A stretch of 64,000 nt of DNA, taken from the NCBI RefSeq assembly GCF_003367905.1, contig NZ_CP029462.1:1922001-1986000 (forward strand), read 5' to 3'. Below are positions 52,349-59,546 of the stretch, one piece after another. Each line of letters starts with the position of its first letter. The first letter of the stretch is position 1. The notes beneath the pieces were generated by a model. The model was not told the origin of the DNA, made no database searches, and worked only from the letters and a program-made list of their open reading frames with translations. The DNA is from Megasphaera stantonii (GTDB lineage Bacteria; Bacillota; Negativicutes; Veillonellales; Megasphaeraceae). A program made the position numbers and the translations under genes.

Positions 52349-52927
52349 TTAGTTTGAATTGTCCTCGGAGACTGAAGATGACGTTCGCAACCCTCTCCGT
52401 TTTGCTTCGTCCTCTAACCGCAGTCTCCTCAGTTCTTTTAAAACTGCATTCTCTATACGGAGCTTGAGAAGTTCATCCTCTAATTCCTTGACGTGCTCTG
52501 CGCGGGTGTCAACCTCCGTATGCTGAACTTGTGCTTCTGTTTCTCTTGATTGCGATGTACTCAATGTCTTCTTCCTGCCTTTCCTATGCGGTCTTAACGC
52601 ATCCGGCCCAGCTATTTTAAAGTCATTTACCCATCTGACAAGTAGCGACGGATTGTTGATTCCCATTTGAAGAGCCAGTTCCTGATACGAGAGTTCGCTT
52701 GTTAAGTAAGACTCTACCACAGAAAGCTTTTCTTCGAAAGAGTATTCTTTCCGGGATCGAGATCGTTTTAAACCGGTATCCCCCAATTTTTTGTAAGCAG
52801 CAACCCATTTTCTTAACTGGTAACTGTCCGGCATGCCATGTTTTTGTGAAATGGAAGCATAGCTTCCCTGATTGTCCAGGTATTCTAATACCAGTTGCTT
52901 CTTAAATTCGTAACTGTGTTTCGCCAT
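52349..52927 (-). CDS. IS3-family OrfA (helix-turn-helix)
   Basis: The 192-residue protein begins AKHSYEFKKQLVLEYLDNQG and contains two helix-turn-helix units (SISQKHGMPDSYQLRKWVAAYKKLG and SYQELALQMGINNPSLLVRWVNDF) with a leucine-zipper-like end (EHVKELEDELLKLRIENAVLKEL). OrfB begins in a different frame just downstream, so a programmed frameshift probably makes the fused transposase. The start at 52927 is chosen as the family-typical Met-Ala-Lys. Confidence 0.85.
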   Translation of the reverse strand: MAKHSYEFKKQLVLEYLDNQGSYASISQKHGMPDSYQLRKWVAAYKKLGDTGLKRSRSRKEYSFEEKLSVVESYLTSELSYQELALQMGINNPSLLVRWVNDFKIAGPDALRPHRKGRKKTLSTSQSRETEAQVQHTEVDTRAEHVKELEDELLKLRIENAVLKELRRLRLEDEAKRRGLRTSSSVSEDNSN

Positions 52928-52994
52928 AAAAAAACTGACCTCCAATCGTTAGATTTTTGGTCTAACATTTGGGGGTCAGTTCACTTCATGAAGA

Positions 52995-53007
52995 CTCCGA
53001 GGCTTTT
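52995..53007 (+). terminator. Right half of the split terminator
   Basis: CTCCGAGGCTTTT followed by T and A completes the 13-base-pair stem begun at 49940. Confidence 0.85.
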
Positions 53008-53130
53008 TAATAAGAAATAGGTTATGTTATTTTACTGTAATTTTACATTTGAAAATTGCATAATTCTTCTTTTTTGGTATTTTCTTATGGTACAATGTGT
53101 AATATACAGGAGATGAAAGGGATATTCAAG

Positions 53131-53175
53131 ATGTGCTGTACCATGCCGGTATAACGCAATTTGTTATTTTTTTTT
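53131..53175 (+). promoter_or_regulatory. Possible leader peptide and attenuator before the Asp-rich gene
   Basis: AAAGGGA lies about eight bases before ATG 53131, which opens MCCTMPV and stops at 53152-53154. The stop overlaps the stem ATAAC (53151-53155)/GTTAT (53163-53167), followed by eight or more T. A TACAAT -10-like element lies at 53091-53096. The layout resembles a transcription attenuator, but the stem is short. Confidence 0.35.
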
Positions 53176-53195
53176 CGACAGAGAGGTGAAGAAAT

Positions 53196-53444
53196 ATGAA
53201 GGGCTGGTTAGTTATAATGATGTGCGCCGTATGCTTTCTGATGGGCAATCTTTCCTTTGCCATGACGTCTCCTTTGGGGATGGGGCCATCGCCCGCTTGG
53301 GGGAGCGGTATGCCGGCGTTAGAGTCCTTTGACGACGATGACTGGGACGACGACCGCTGGGAAGACGACGATGACTACTGGGATGACGATCGTTGGGAAG
53401 ATGACGATGACGACGATTGGGACGACGACCGCTGGGAGGATTAA
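53196..53444 (+). CDS. Small exported Asp/Trp-rich repeat protein
   Basis: The 82-residue protein has a signal peptide (KGWLVIMMCAVCFLMGNLSFA, cleavage after SFA near residue 22), a short linker (SPLGMGPSPAWGSG), and then three copies of a DDDxWDDDRWED unit making up the last 40 residues. The mature protein is extremely acidic. No family is recognised; a metal-binding or mineral-surface role is only a guess. The start has GAGAGGTG upstream. Together with the exported acidic protein at 49655 it frames the IS elements. Confidence 0.6.
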   Translation: MKGWLVIMMCAVCFLMGNLSFAMTSPLGMGPSPAWGSGMPALESFDDDDWDDDRWEDDDDYWDDDRWEDDDDDDWDDDRWED

Positions 53445-53493
53445 GACCTGAGCTTCTTGCAGCGTATATCTTTGCGTTAGATAGTAAACTATA

Positions 53494-53523
53494 TTGACAT
53501 GACATCATATGTTCGTATATGAT
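53494..53523 (+). promoter_or_regulatory. Promoter of the small hydrophobic peptide mRNA
   Basis: Perfect TTGACA at 53494-53499, an 18-base spacer and TATGAT at 53518-53523, giving a predicted 5' leader of about 70 bases. Confidence 0.72.
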
Positions 53524-53562
53524 GTTGCCGTAGGCATTGCACACGCAACGGCAGGCGGTTAT

Positions 53563-53597
53563 ATCGCCCCTATCCATTTCGAATGAATGGGGGTGAT
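53563..53597 (+). promoter_or_regulatory. Hairpin sequestering the ribosome site of the small peptide
   Basis: ATCGCCCC (53563-53570) pairs with GGGGGTGAT (53589-53597), and the stem continues inward through AT/AT and CATT/AATG to a TCG loop with one mismatch. The whole Shine-Dalgarno GGGGG (53589-53593) is buried. Confidence 0.75.
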
Positions 53598-53601
53598 GCC
53601 C

Positions 53602-53667
53602 ATGAACGAGACAAACGTAACACTATTACTTTTGATTCTCTTAGTGGTACTTTTACAAAAGAAATAA
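53602..53667 (+). CDS. 21-residue hydrophobic peptide, putative type I toxin
   Basis: The peptide begins MNETN, continues with an uninterrupted run of Val/Leu/Ile (about 12 residues) and ends LLQKK: one short membrane helix with a basic tail, like many type I toxins. GGGGG lies eight bases upstream but is locked in a hairpin. The 5' leader carries GGCGGTTAT (53554-53562), an exact complement of ATAACCGCC (53664-53672) just at the stop codon, which could close the mRNA end to end. A convergent antisense RNA is predicted. No known family is recognised by name. Confidence 0.6.
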   Translation: MNETNVTLLLLILLVVLLQKK

Positions 53668-53758
53668 CCGCCCATAGCGTCCAAACTTTAGGCGGTTAAA
53701 TCTTGCTTAATGTAGGGGCTATAACCGTTTGTCGGTGTAATGCCTCGTTTTTTATTTC
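53650..53758 (-). ncRNA. Predicted antisense RNA (antitoxin) to the small hydrophobic peptide
   Basis: A strong minus-strand promoter (TTGACG, 17 bases, TATAAT) would start an RNA of about 110 bases that runs into the 3' end of the peptide gene and stops at the shared hairpin. It is fully complementary to the toxin mRNA 3' end. Its 5' part also contains CGGTTATAGCCCCTA, nearly identical to the anti-ribosome-site segment of the toxin leader, so it could also bind the ribosome site in trans. Confidence 0.55.
53664..53699. terminator. Shared bidirectional terminator hairpin of toxin mRNA and antisense RNA
   Basis: TAACCGCC (53665-53672) pairs with GGCGGTTA (53691-53698). On the plus strand it is followed by AATCTT and on the minus strand by TTTCTTTT, so it can stop both convergent transcripts. 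Confidence 0.65.
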
Positions 53759-53764
53759 ACCTTC

Positions 53765-53793
53765 ATTATACTGAGTATTGAAAGAGCCGTCAA
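53765..53793 (-). promoter_or_regulatory. Antisense RNA promoter
   Basis: Read on the minus strand: TTGACG (53793-53788), a 17-base spacer and TATAAT (53770-53765). Confidence 0.78.
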
Positions 53794-53799
53794 GAAAAA

Positions 53800-54043
53800 A
53801 AACGAAGACTGCTGATACATGCGGAAATGTTTATGTATGACAGCGTAAAATAATTGTGGGAAAACTTTAGTGTACAAAAGTTGAAGAATATATAACGTAA
53901 CGGGAATGCTAGTTCAGCACGTTGCTGTATGCTGTCTATAACGTAACTATAGTAGTAATATTAACAGGTTAAGAGAACCATCAAAAATGGCCTGTCAAAA
54001 AAATTCCCACAACAACTTTACACTATCTTATGTATTCAATTAC
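53800..54043. repeat. Non-coding stretch with repeats upstream of tRNA-Pro
   Basis: No gene is seen. TATAACGTAAC occurs twice (53891-53901 and 53937-53947) around a CAGCA/TGCTG hairpin. TTGTGGGAA (53854-53862) and TTCCCACAA (54004-54012) form an outer inverted pair, each followed by an AACTTTA motif. The role is unknown. Confidence 0.4.
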
Positions 54044-54072
54044 TTGACAAGTCCTATGGAATCGGGTACAAT
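54044..54072 (+). promoter_or_regulatory. tRNA-Pro promoter
   Basis: TTGACA at 54044-54049, a 17-base spacer and TACAAT at 54067-54072, 12 bases before the tRNA. Confidence 0.82.
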
Positions 54073-54084
54073 AATGTCTGTTAA

Positions 54085-54161
54085 CGGGACGTGGCGCAGC
54101 TTGGTAGCGCGCTTCCTTGGGGTGGAAGAGGTCGCGAGTTCAAATCTCGCCGTTCCGACCA
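54085..54161 (+). tRNA. tRNA-Pro (anticodon GGG)
   Basis: The cloverleaf is complete: acceptor stem CGGGACG with CGTTCCG, D-arm GCGC..GCGC, anticodon stem CTTCC/GGAAG with loop TTGGGGT, T-arm GCGAG TTCAAAT CTCGC, discriminator A and an encoded CCA. The anticodon GGG at 54119-54121 reads proline codons CCC and CCU. Confidence 0.96.
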
Positions 54162-54165
54162 GCAT

Positions 54166-54211
54166 AAAAGCCTTTGTTCAGAGCGTTGGACGAAGGCTTT
54201 TCTTGTTTTTG
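54166..54211 (+). terminator. Terminator after tRNA-Pro
   Basis: AAAAGCCTTTGTTC pairs with GACGAAGGCTTTT, followed by CTTGTTTTT. Confidence 0.8.
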
Positions 54212-54245
54212 CAATACGCATCGTTTGGCGAAAGGGGAAACGGTC

Positions 54246-54959
54246 ATGCAGGTAAAACGCGTATTAGCTGCCGTATGCTGCTGTTGTTGCCTGGCTGGCG
54301 GAGCAGTTCAGGCCAGCGAGGAATTTCATGATGTGAAGACTCCCGTCGTAGGAGCGGAATTTCCTGTCGAAGAGCCCGCAGTAAAACCGAATATTCAAGA
54401 ACGGACGAAGGCTATATTAGATGAGTATAACGACCCGAAACGGCCGAAAACCCATCATGGCGTCGAACTGGGCCACGTGTATATTCCTAAGGGTACGCCG
54501 CTCATGCTGGCGCTGCAAGAGCCGATCAGCTCGAAGACCAGCAAGGAGGGCAAGGCCTTTAAGCTGAAGAACCTGGAAGACGTAGTCGTCAATGACGTCG
54601 TCGTCATTCCGGCCGGTACGACCTGTGTCGGCAAGGTGCTGAAGGGCAGGGGAAACCGCGGCTTCGGTATGGGCGGCAAGCTGGAGCTGTCCATTGCGGC
54701 GATTAAAACGCTGAACGGCGTGACGGTTCCCTTGAACGGCTATATCAAGGGCCGGGGAAAGAAAAGCTCGACGTGGTTTGCTCCGTGGTGGATTTCGGCA
54801 TTTTTGAAAGGGAAAGAGCTGAACTATAAGGAAGGGCAGCTGTTCCGCGTGACTGTGAGCCGCAATACGGACCTGAAGGTGACGGGCGACGAGCTGGGCG
54901 ATGCCATGGGCTACCCTGCCGACGGCAAACCGTCTATCTACGTCAAACCGATGGAATAA
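54246..54959 (+). CDS. Exported protein of unknown function
   Basis: The 237-residue protein has a signal peptide with an unusual run of five Cys (KRVLAAVCCCCCLAGGAVQA), which could be a lipobox region (CCLAGG) or simply the hydrophobic core. The mature part has the beta-rich pattern YIPKGTPLMLALQEPISSKT, VVNDVVVIPAGTTCVGKVLKGRG and GKLELSIAAIKTLNGVTVPLNGYIKGRG. This recalls the IPAGT..GxV beta domains of VirB10/TrbI and related envelope proteins, but no clear family is recognised. The ATG at 54246 is preferred over 54174, which lies in the tRNA terminator. Confidence 0.6.
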   Translation: MQVKRVLAAVCCCCCLAGGAVQASEEFHDVKTPVVGAEFPVEEPAVKPNIQERTKAILDEYNDPKRPKTHHGVELGHVYIPKGTPLMLALQEPISSKTSKEGKAFKLKNLEDVVVNDVVVIPAGTTCVGKVLKGRGNRGFGMGGKLELSIAAIKTLNGVTVPLNGYIKGRGKKSSTWFAPWWISAFLKGKELNYKEGQLFRVTVSRNTDLKVTGDELGDAMGYPADGKPSIYVKPME

Positions 54960-54984
54960 ATACAGGGGATAGAAAGGGGATTGT

Positions 54985-55479
54985 ATGGATATAGTAATTC
55001 GGCCTGCGGCGCCGACAGATTTAAAGGCCGTGACGGCCATTGAAGCGGCATGCTTTCCTGCGGCAGAAGCTGCGACGGAAGAGAGCTTCCGCCAGCGGTT
55101 GGCAGCCTTTACCTATTCCTTTCTCATTGCGGAAAAGGATGGAAGGCCTATTGGATTTATCAACGGCTGCGTGACGAATAAGGACGAGCTGACCGACGAT
55201 TTGTATGAATCGACGGCGCTGCACGACGACGACGCGCCGAACGTCATGGTGTTCGGTCTGGACGTGATTCCCCAGGAGCAGCATCAGGGCTTTGCCGCGG
55301 CGCTGATGAAGGCCTATATCGAAAAGGCGGAGTCGCGCCGTAAAAAGCAGATTATCCTGACCTGCAAGGAACGGCTTATCCCGTTTTACGAGCAGTTCGG
55401 CTATGAATGCCATGGGAAATCCCAGTCTACGCACGGCGGCGCCGTGTGGTACGATATGGTATTGCCCTTGCCCCGGTGA
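54985..55479 (+). CDS. GNAT-family N-acetyltransferase
   Basis: The 164-residue protein shows the GNAT fold: VIRPAAPTDLKAVTAIEAACFP at the start, motif A VFGLDVIPQEQHQGFAAALMKAYIEKA near residue 88 (acetyl-CoA binding, here a degenerate Q/RxxGxA as EQHQGFAAAL) and the KERLIPFYEQFGYECHG end. The overall pattern resembles small-molecule or amine acetyltransferases. AGAAAGGGG precedes the ATG. The substrate is unknown. Confidence 0.85.
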   Translation: MDIVIRPAAPTDLKAVTAIEAACFPAAEAATEESFRQRLAAFTYSFLIAEKDGRPIGFINGCVTNKDELTDDLYESTALHDDDAPNVMVFGLDVIPQEQHQGFAAALMKAYIEKAESRRKKQIILTCKERLIPFYEQFGYECHGKSQSTHGGAVWYDMVLPLPR

Positions 55480-55519
55480 GCGGGACGTCCTATGAAACCT
55501 TAGCGATATTTCACCCTAT

Positions 55520-55575
55520 CTCCTGTCGCATAGCGCAGATCCTATTTCTGCTGCTCATGCGGCAGGAGTTTTTTT
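55520..55575 (+). terminator. Terminator after the GNAT gene
   Basis: CTCCTGTCGCAT (55520-55531) pairs with ATGCGGCAGGAG (55557-55568) with one mismatch, followed by seven T. Confidence 0.75.
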
Positions 55576-55674
55576 GCGCTTGTGTTCCGTCCGGCTTATG
55601 CTGCTGGGGCAGGTATGCTATAATAAAAGATACGCAGCATTGCAGTATGTAACTTATCGATAAGGAGCGTTGTC

Positions 55675-58600
55675 ATGAGGCCATTTGTCCATTTGCATGT
55701 CCATACGCAGTACAGCTTGTTCGACGGGCTGTGCCGCATTCCCGACATGGTTCAGAAGGCAAAAGAATTGAATATGCCCGCCGTGGCGATTACGGATCAC
55801 GGCAATATGTACGGCGTCATCTATTTGTATAAAGAAGCGGTAAAGCAGGGCGTCAAGCCGATTTTAGGCTGCGAGGTCTATATGACCAAGGGCAGCCGCT
55901 TCGAGAAGAAGACGAAGGAACGGTTATGCCATCTGATCCTGCTGGCGAAGGATTTGAAGGGCTATCATAATCTGGTCAAAATCGTGTCGAAGGGCTTTGT
56001 CGACGGGGAAAACAATTACCACAAGCCCCGCGTCGACTACGACCTGCTGGAGCAGTACCATGAGGGGCTTATCGCCATGAGCGCCTGCATCGAGGGCCAT
56101 ATCCAGCAGAATATCCTCAACCGCGACGAAGAAGGGGCCCGGCAGACGCTGGAGCGGCTGGTGCGCATTTTCGGCAAGGACGATTTCTATCTGGAAGTGC
56201 AGAATCACGGGTTGGCGGAGGAAAAGATCGTCCGCGAGGTATTTAAGCGCTGGTCGAAGGAATATGGATTGAAGGTCGTGGCGACGAACGATTTCCATTA
56301 CATTGAAAAGTCAGATGCCGGGGCGCAGGAAGTCAAATTATGCATTTCGACAGGCAGTACCCTCGAAGACCCGGACCATTTCCGCTTTGCCAACGACGAG
56401 TTTTACATGAAGAGCGGCGACGAAATGGCCGAGCTGTTTCCCGATATGCCGGAAGCGCTGGATACGACGCTGGAAATCGCCGATAAGTGCAATGTGGAGA
56501 TATCCTTTGACGAACGCCATTTGCCGAAATTCCCTGTTCCCGAAGGGGAGACGGACGAGTCGTACCTGCGCAAGCTCTGCGAAGATGCCTTGCCGACGCG
56601 GTACGACCCGGTGACGCCGGAAGTGCGGGATCGCATGAATTACGAGCTGGACGTCATCAACAAGATGGGCTTTCCGTCGTACTTCCTCATCGTATGGGAC
56701 TATGTCAAGTTTGCCCGCGACCACGATATACCCGTCGGCCCGGGCCGCGGCTCGGCGGCGGGCTCCGTCGTAGCGTATCTGTTAGGGATTACGGGGCTGG
56801 ACCCGCTGAAATACGACCTCCTCTTTGAACGGTTCCTCAACCCGGAACGAGTGACGATGCCCGATATCGACATGGATTTCTGCTATGAAAACCGCGGCCG
56901 CATCATCGACTACGTAACGCGCAAGTACGGCAAGGAGCACGTGGCGCTGATCATCACCTTCGGAACCTTGGCCGCCCGGGCAGTCATGCGCGACGTCAGC
57001 CGGGCCCTGGCGATTCCCCTCGGCGAAGTCAACCGCTTTATGAAGCTCGTGCCGACGGAATTGGGCCTGACCATCGACAGGGCCCTGCAGATCAGCAAGG
57101 AATTCCGCCAGGAATACGAGACGAACAGTACGATTCATCATATGGTCGAAGTGAGCCGCGCCCTCGAAGGAATGGTACGCCACTCGTCGACCCATGCGGC
57201 GGGCGTCGTGATTTCCGCCGCGCCCGTAGACGATTACGTGCCTATGCAGTATTCAAAGGAAGGATATTTGACGACCCAGTACGACAAGGATCTGGTCGAA
57301 GAGCTGGGCCTGCTTAAGATGGACTTCCTGGGCCTGCGGACGCTGACCGTCATTGGCGACGCCGTCAAGCTCATCCGGCAGCAGCACGGCGTCGACATCG
57401 ATATCGACGCCATTCCCCTGGACGATCAGGAGACGTGCAAACTCCTGACGGAGGGCGATACGGCCGGCGTGTTCCAGATGGAATCGTCGGGCATTACGAC
57501 GCTGGTCAAGGAACTGGCGCCGAAGCATTTCGAAGACATGATTCCCCTCGTCGCCCTGTACCGTCCGGGCCCCTTGGGCAGCGGCATGGTAGAGGATTTC
57601 ATTAAGGGCAGTCACGGCGAAAAGGAAATCACCTATCTTCATCCCTTGCTGGAGCCGATTTTGAAGGACACGTACGGCGTTATCCTGTATCAGGAACAGG
57701 TCATGCAGATCGCTTCCGTCATGGGCGGCTTCTCGTTGGGACAGGCAGATTTGCTGCGTCGGGCCATGGGCAAGAAGAAGGAATCGATCCTGAAAGCCCA
57801 ACGGGAGAGCTTTTTGGCCGGGACGCAGAAAAATGGCATTTCCGACGACATTGCCAACAAGGTCTTTGATCTCATGGTATACTTCGCCGGCTACGGCTTC
57901 AATAAATCCCACTCGGCGGCCTACGCCTACATCGCCTGGCAGACGGCGTATTTGAAGACGCACTACCGGGCGGAATTCATGGCGGCGACGATGACCAGCT
58001 TTATCAACGATATCCGCAAGATCAGCTATTACATTTCGGAATGCCGCCGTCACGGCGTCGAGGTGCTGGCACCGGACGTCAACGCCAGTGTATCCATGTT
58101 TTCCGTCGAAAACGGCGCCATACGCTTCGGCCTTTCGGCAGTCAAAAGCATCAGCGACGTCGTCATCGAGGCTATCGTCACGAGCCGGGAAAAAGACGGG
58201 CCCTTTACGTCGCTCAGCGATTTCTGCAGCCGCGTCGATTACCATATTCTAAACCGCAAGATGCTGGAAAGCCTTATCAAAGGCGGATCTATGGATTCCT
58301 TCGGCCGGCCGCGGTCGCAGCTCATCGCCGTACTGGAAGAGGCCATGAGCGTCGGGGCGCAGAAGCAAAAGGACGATGCATCGGGGCAGATGGGCTTGTT
58401 CGACGACGGAAACGACACTGCGGCGATGGAATTGGCCTATCCCAATGCTCCCGAATATCCCATGGACATGCTGCTGGCTATGGAAAAGGAATACGACGGC
58501 TTCTATTTCAGCGGGCATCCCCTGGAAAAATACGAAGACGTGCTGAAGTCCATGACGCCTCTTTCGGTCCTCTTCGGCGAGGATAACCGGCAGTATGACG

Positions 58601-59151
58601 GAAAAATGCTGTGCATCGGCGGCCTGGTGACGGGACGGCGGCAGGTGACGACGAAGCGGAACGAGCAGATGGTTATCCTGACGATTGAAGATTACACCGG
58701 CTCTATCCCCGTCGTCGTCTTTCCCAAGGCTTTCAGCCAGTATATGAATTTTTGCGTCGTCGATATGGCTGTTTCCGTTCAAGGCCGGGCCGATATTAAC
58801 GACGACGATATCCAACTCATTGCCGAAATGTTAGCACCCTTAGGAGACCAGCCGGCAGAGGGGCACGCCGTGAGCATGGCCGCAGCCGCCCGCCGGGCCG
58901 GCGCACTCTGGCAGCCGGGAAAGGGGACGAAGCTGTTTATCAAGATACCGGCCCATCTGGAACGAAGCGACTTGAGCACGCGCCTGGGCGGCGTATTGGA
59001 AAAGCATCACGGCGAAGTCAAGGTATACTTTCACCTCATGGGCAGCCGCCGCACGATTTTGACCGACCCGCGGTATTGGGTAGAAACGGAGGATTCCCTG
59101 CGGCAGGAGCTGGAAGCCATGCTGGAGCCGGGCTCCGTCGTGCTGAAGTGA
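55675..59151 (+). CDS. dnaE: DNA polymerase III alpha subunit DnaE
   Basis: This replicative polymerase subunit has 1158 residues. The N-terminal PHP domain (HLHVHTQYSLFDGL near residue 5) comes first. The catalytic palm has GPGRGSAAGS near residue 355 and PDIDMDF near 396, with another Asp further on. FAGYGFNKSHSAAYAYIAWQTAYLK lies near 740, a helix-hairpin-helix region follows, and a C-terminal OB-fold (GGLVTGRRQVTTKRNEQMVILTIEDYTGSI) near residue 985 completes it. The domain order is DnaE type rather than PolC. AAGGAG precedes the ATG and a TATAAT lies at 55619-55624. Confidence 0.97.
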   Translation: MRPFVHLHVHTQYSLFDGLCRIPDMVQKAKELNMPAVAITDHGNMYGVIYLYKEAVKQGVKPILGCEVYMTKGSRFEKKTKERLCHLILLAKDLKGYHNLVKIVSKGFVDGENNYHKPRVDYDLLEQYHEGLIAMSACIEGHIQQNILNRDEEGARQTLERLVRIFGKDDFYLEVQNHGLAEEKIVREVFKRWSKEYGLKVVATNDFHYIEKSDAGAQEVKLCISTGSTLEDPDHFRFANDEFYMKSGDEMAELFPDMPEALDTTLEIADKCNVEISFDERHLPKFPVPEGETDESYLRKLCEDALPTRYDPVTPEVRDRMNYELDVINKMGFPSYFLIVWDYVKFARDHDIPVGPGRGSAAGSVVAYLLGITGLDPLKYDLLFERFLNPERVTMPDIDMDFCYENRGRIIDYVTRKYGKEHVALIITFGTLAARAVMRDVSRALAIPLGEVNRFMKLVPTELGLTIDRALQISKEFRQEYETNSTIHHMVEVSRALEGMVRHSSTHAAGVVISAAPVDDYVPMQYSKEGYLTTQYDKDLVEELGLLKMDFLGLRTLTVIGDAVKLIRQQHGVDIDIDAIPLDDQETCKLLTEGDTAGVFQMESSGITTLVKELAPKHFEDMIPLVALYRPGPLGSGMVEDFIKGSHGEKEITYLHPLLEPILKDTYGVILYQEQVMQIASVMGGFSLGQADLLRRAMGKKKESILKAQRESFLAGTQKNGISDDIANKVFDLMVYFAGYGFNKSHSAAYAYIAWQTAYLKTHYRAEFMAATMTSFINDIRKISYYISECRRHGVEVLAPDVNASVSMFSVENGAIRFGLSAVKSISDVVIEAIVTSREKDGPFTSLSDFCSRVDYHILNRKMLESLIKGGSMDSFGRPRSQLIAVLEEAMSVGAQKQKDDASGQMGLFDDGNDTAAMELAYPNAPEYPMDMLLAMEKEYDGFYFSGHPLEKYEDVLKSMTPLSVLFGEDNRQYDGKMLCIGGLVTGRRQVTTKRNEQMVILTIEDYTGSIPVVVFPKAFSQYMNFCVVDMAVSVQGRADINDDDIQLIAEMLAPLGDQPAEGHAVSMAAAARRAGALWQPGKGTKLFIKIPAHLERSDLSTRLGGVLEKHHGEVKVYFHLMGSRRTILTDPRYWVETEDSLRQELEAMLEPGSVVLK

Positions 59152-59271
59152 GGCTATGCAGAATTGATATAAATAATATAAAATATTTACAGATAATTAT
59201 TTTAAATTAAGAAAAAATATGATATACTGTAACCATAGCCTTAGCTTATAAACATAAAAGGAGGGTCTCCC

Positions 59272-59427
59272 ATGACAATAGAACGGTTGAAACAAGTAAA
59301 AAACGTGATTTCCGACGTGTACCAAGGCTTTGCCGGATGTTCGACCGGCGGTTGCTGCGGCGTCTCTCTCCCGAAAGAGGACCAGGATAAGCTGAAACAA
59401 TGGAAGCAGGATATGCAGCAAAAATAA
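59272..59427 (+). CDS. 51-residue Cys-rich small protein
   Basis: A strong AAAGGAGG lies at 59257-59264 upstream of the ATG. The product opens TIERLKQVKNVISDVYQGFA, has a central CSTGGCCG cluster (residues 23-30) and ends in a charged helix (KEDQDKLKQWKQDMQQK). A TATACT -10 lies at 59223-59228 and a perfect terminator follows, so it is a self-contained single-gene unit. The three Cys could bind a metal or form a disulfide. I do not recognise a named family. Confidence 0.65.
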   Translation: MTIERLKQVKNVISDVYQGFAGCSTGGCCGVSLPKEDQDKLKQWKQDMQQK

Positions 59428-59440
59428 AATAGAGAAGGGC

Positions 59441-59487
59441 AAAGCCCGTATGACAGAGTATAGTATCTGTCATACGGGCTTTTTTTT
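59441..59487 (+). terminator. Terminator after the Cys-rich small gene
   Basis: AAAGCCCGTATGACAG pairs perfectly with CTGTCATACGGGCTTT, a 16-base-pair stem, followed by more T. Confidence 0.92.
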
Positions 59488-59503
59488 GCGCAAGAGATAA
59501 CAT

Positions 59504-59534
59504 ATGCCGGCAGGCGTATCATTCCTGCCGGCAT
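59504..59534 (-). terminator. Hairpin after the activase-like gene
   Basis: ATGCCGGCAGG (59504-59514) pairs with CCTGCCGGCAT (59524-59534). It lies just beyond the stop of the minus-strand gene. The following minus-strand bases are not a clean U-run, so it may be a weak terminator or stability element. Confidence 0.5.
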
Positions 59535-59546
59535 GAAATTCAGATA

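Larger units (their letters stand above)
49956..52983 (-). mobile_element. IS3-family (IS150-like) insertion sequence, interrupted by an IS256-family element
   Basis: The ends read TGATGTGACCCCAAAAAG (49956) and, inverted, TGAACTGACCCCCAAATG (ending 52983). They continue into GTTAGAC on both sides and are flanked by a 3-base target duplication CTT at 49953-49955 and 52984-52986. Without the inserted IS256 copy and its duplication the element would be about 1.54 kb. It carries orfA and orfB on the minus strand; orfB is broken. A GTAACGAGGTAG hairpin with T-run near its left end (49982-50018) may block outside transcription. Confidence 0.88.

Noticed and set aside
53212-53577. Minus-strand frame over the Asp-rich gene
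   Set aside because: It is the reverse reading of the repetitive GAC/GAT codons and lacks a start context.
55675-59151. Replication origin near dnaE
   Set aside because: No DnaA-box cluster, dnaA or dnaN is visible; dnaE alone does not mark oriC.
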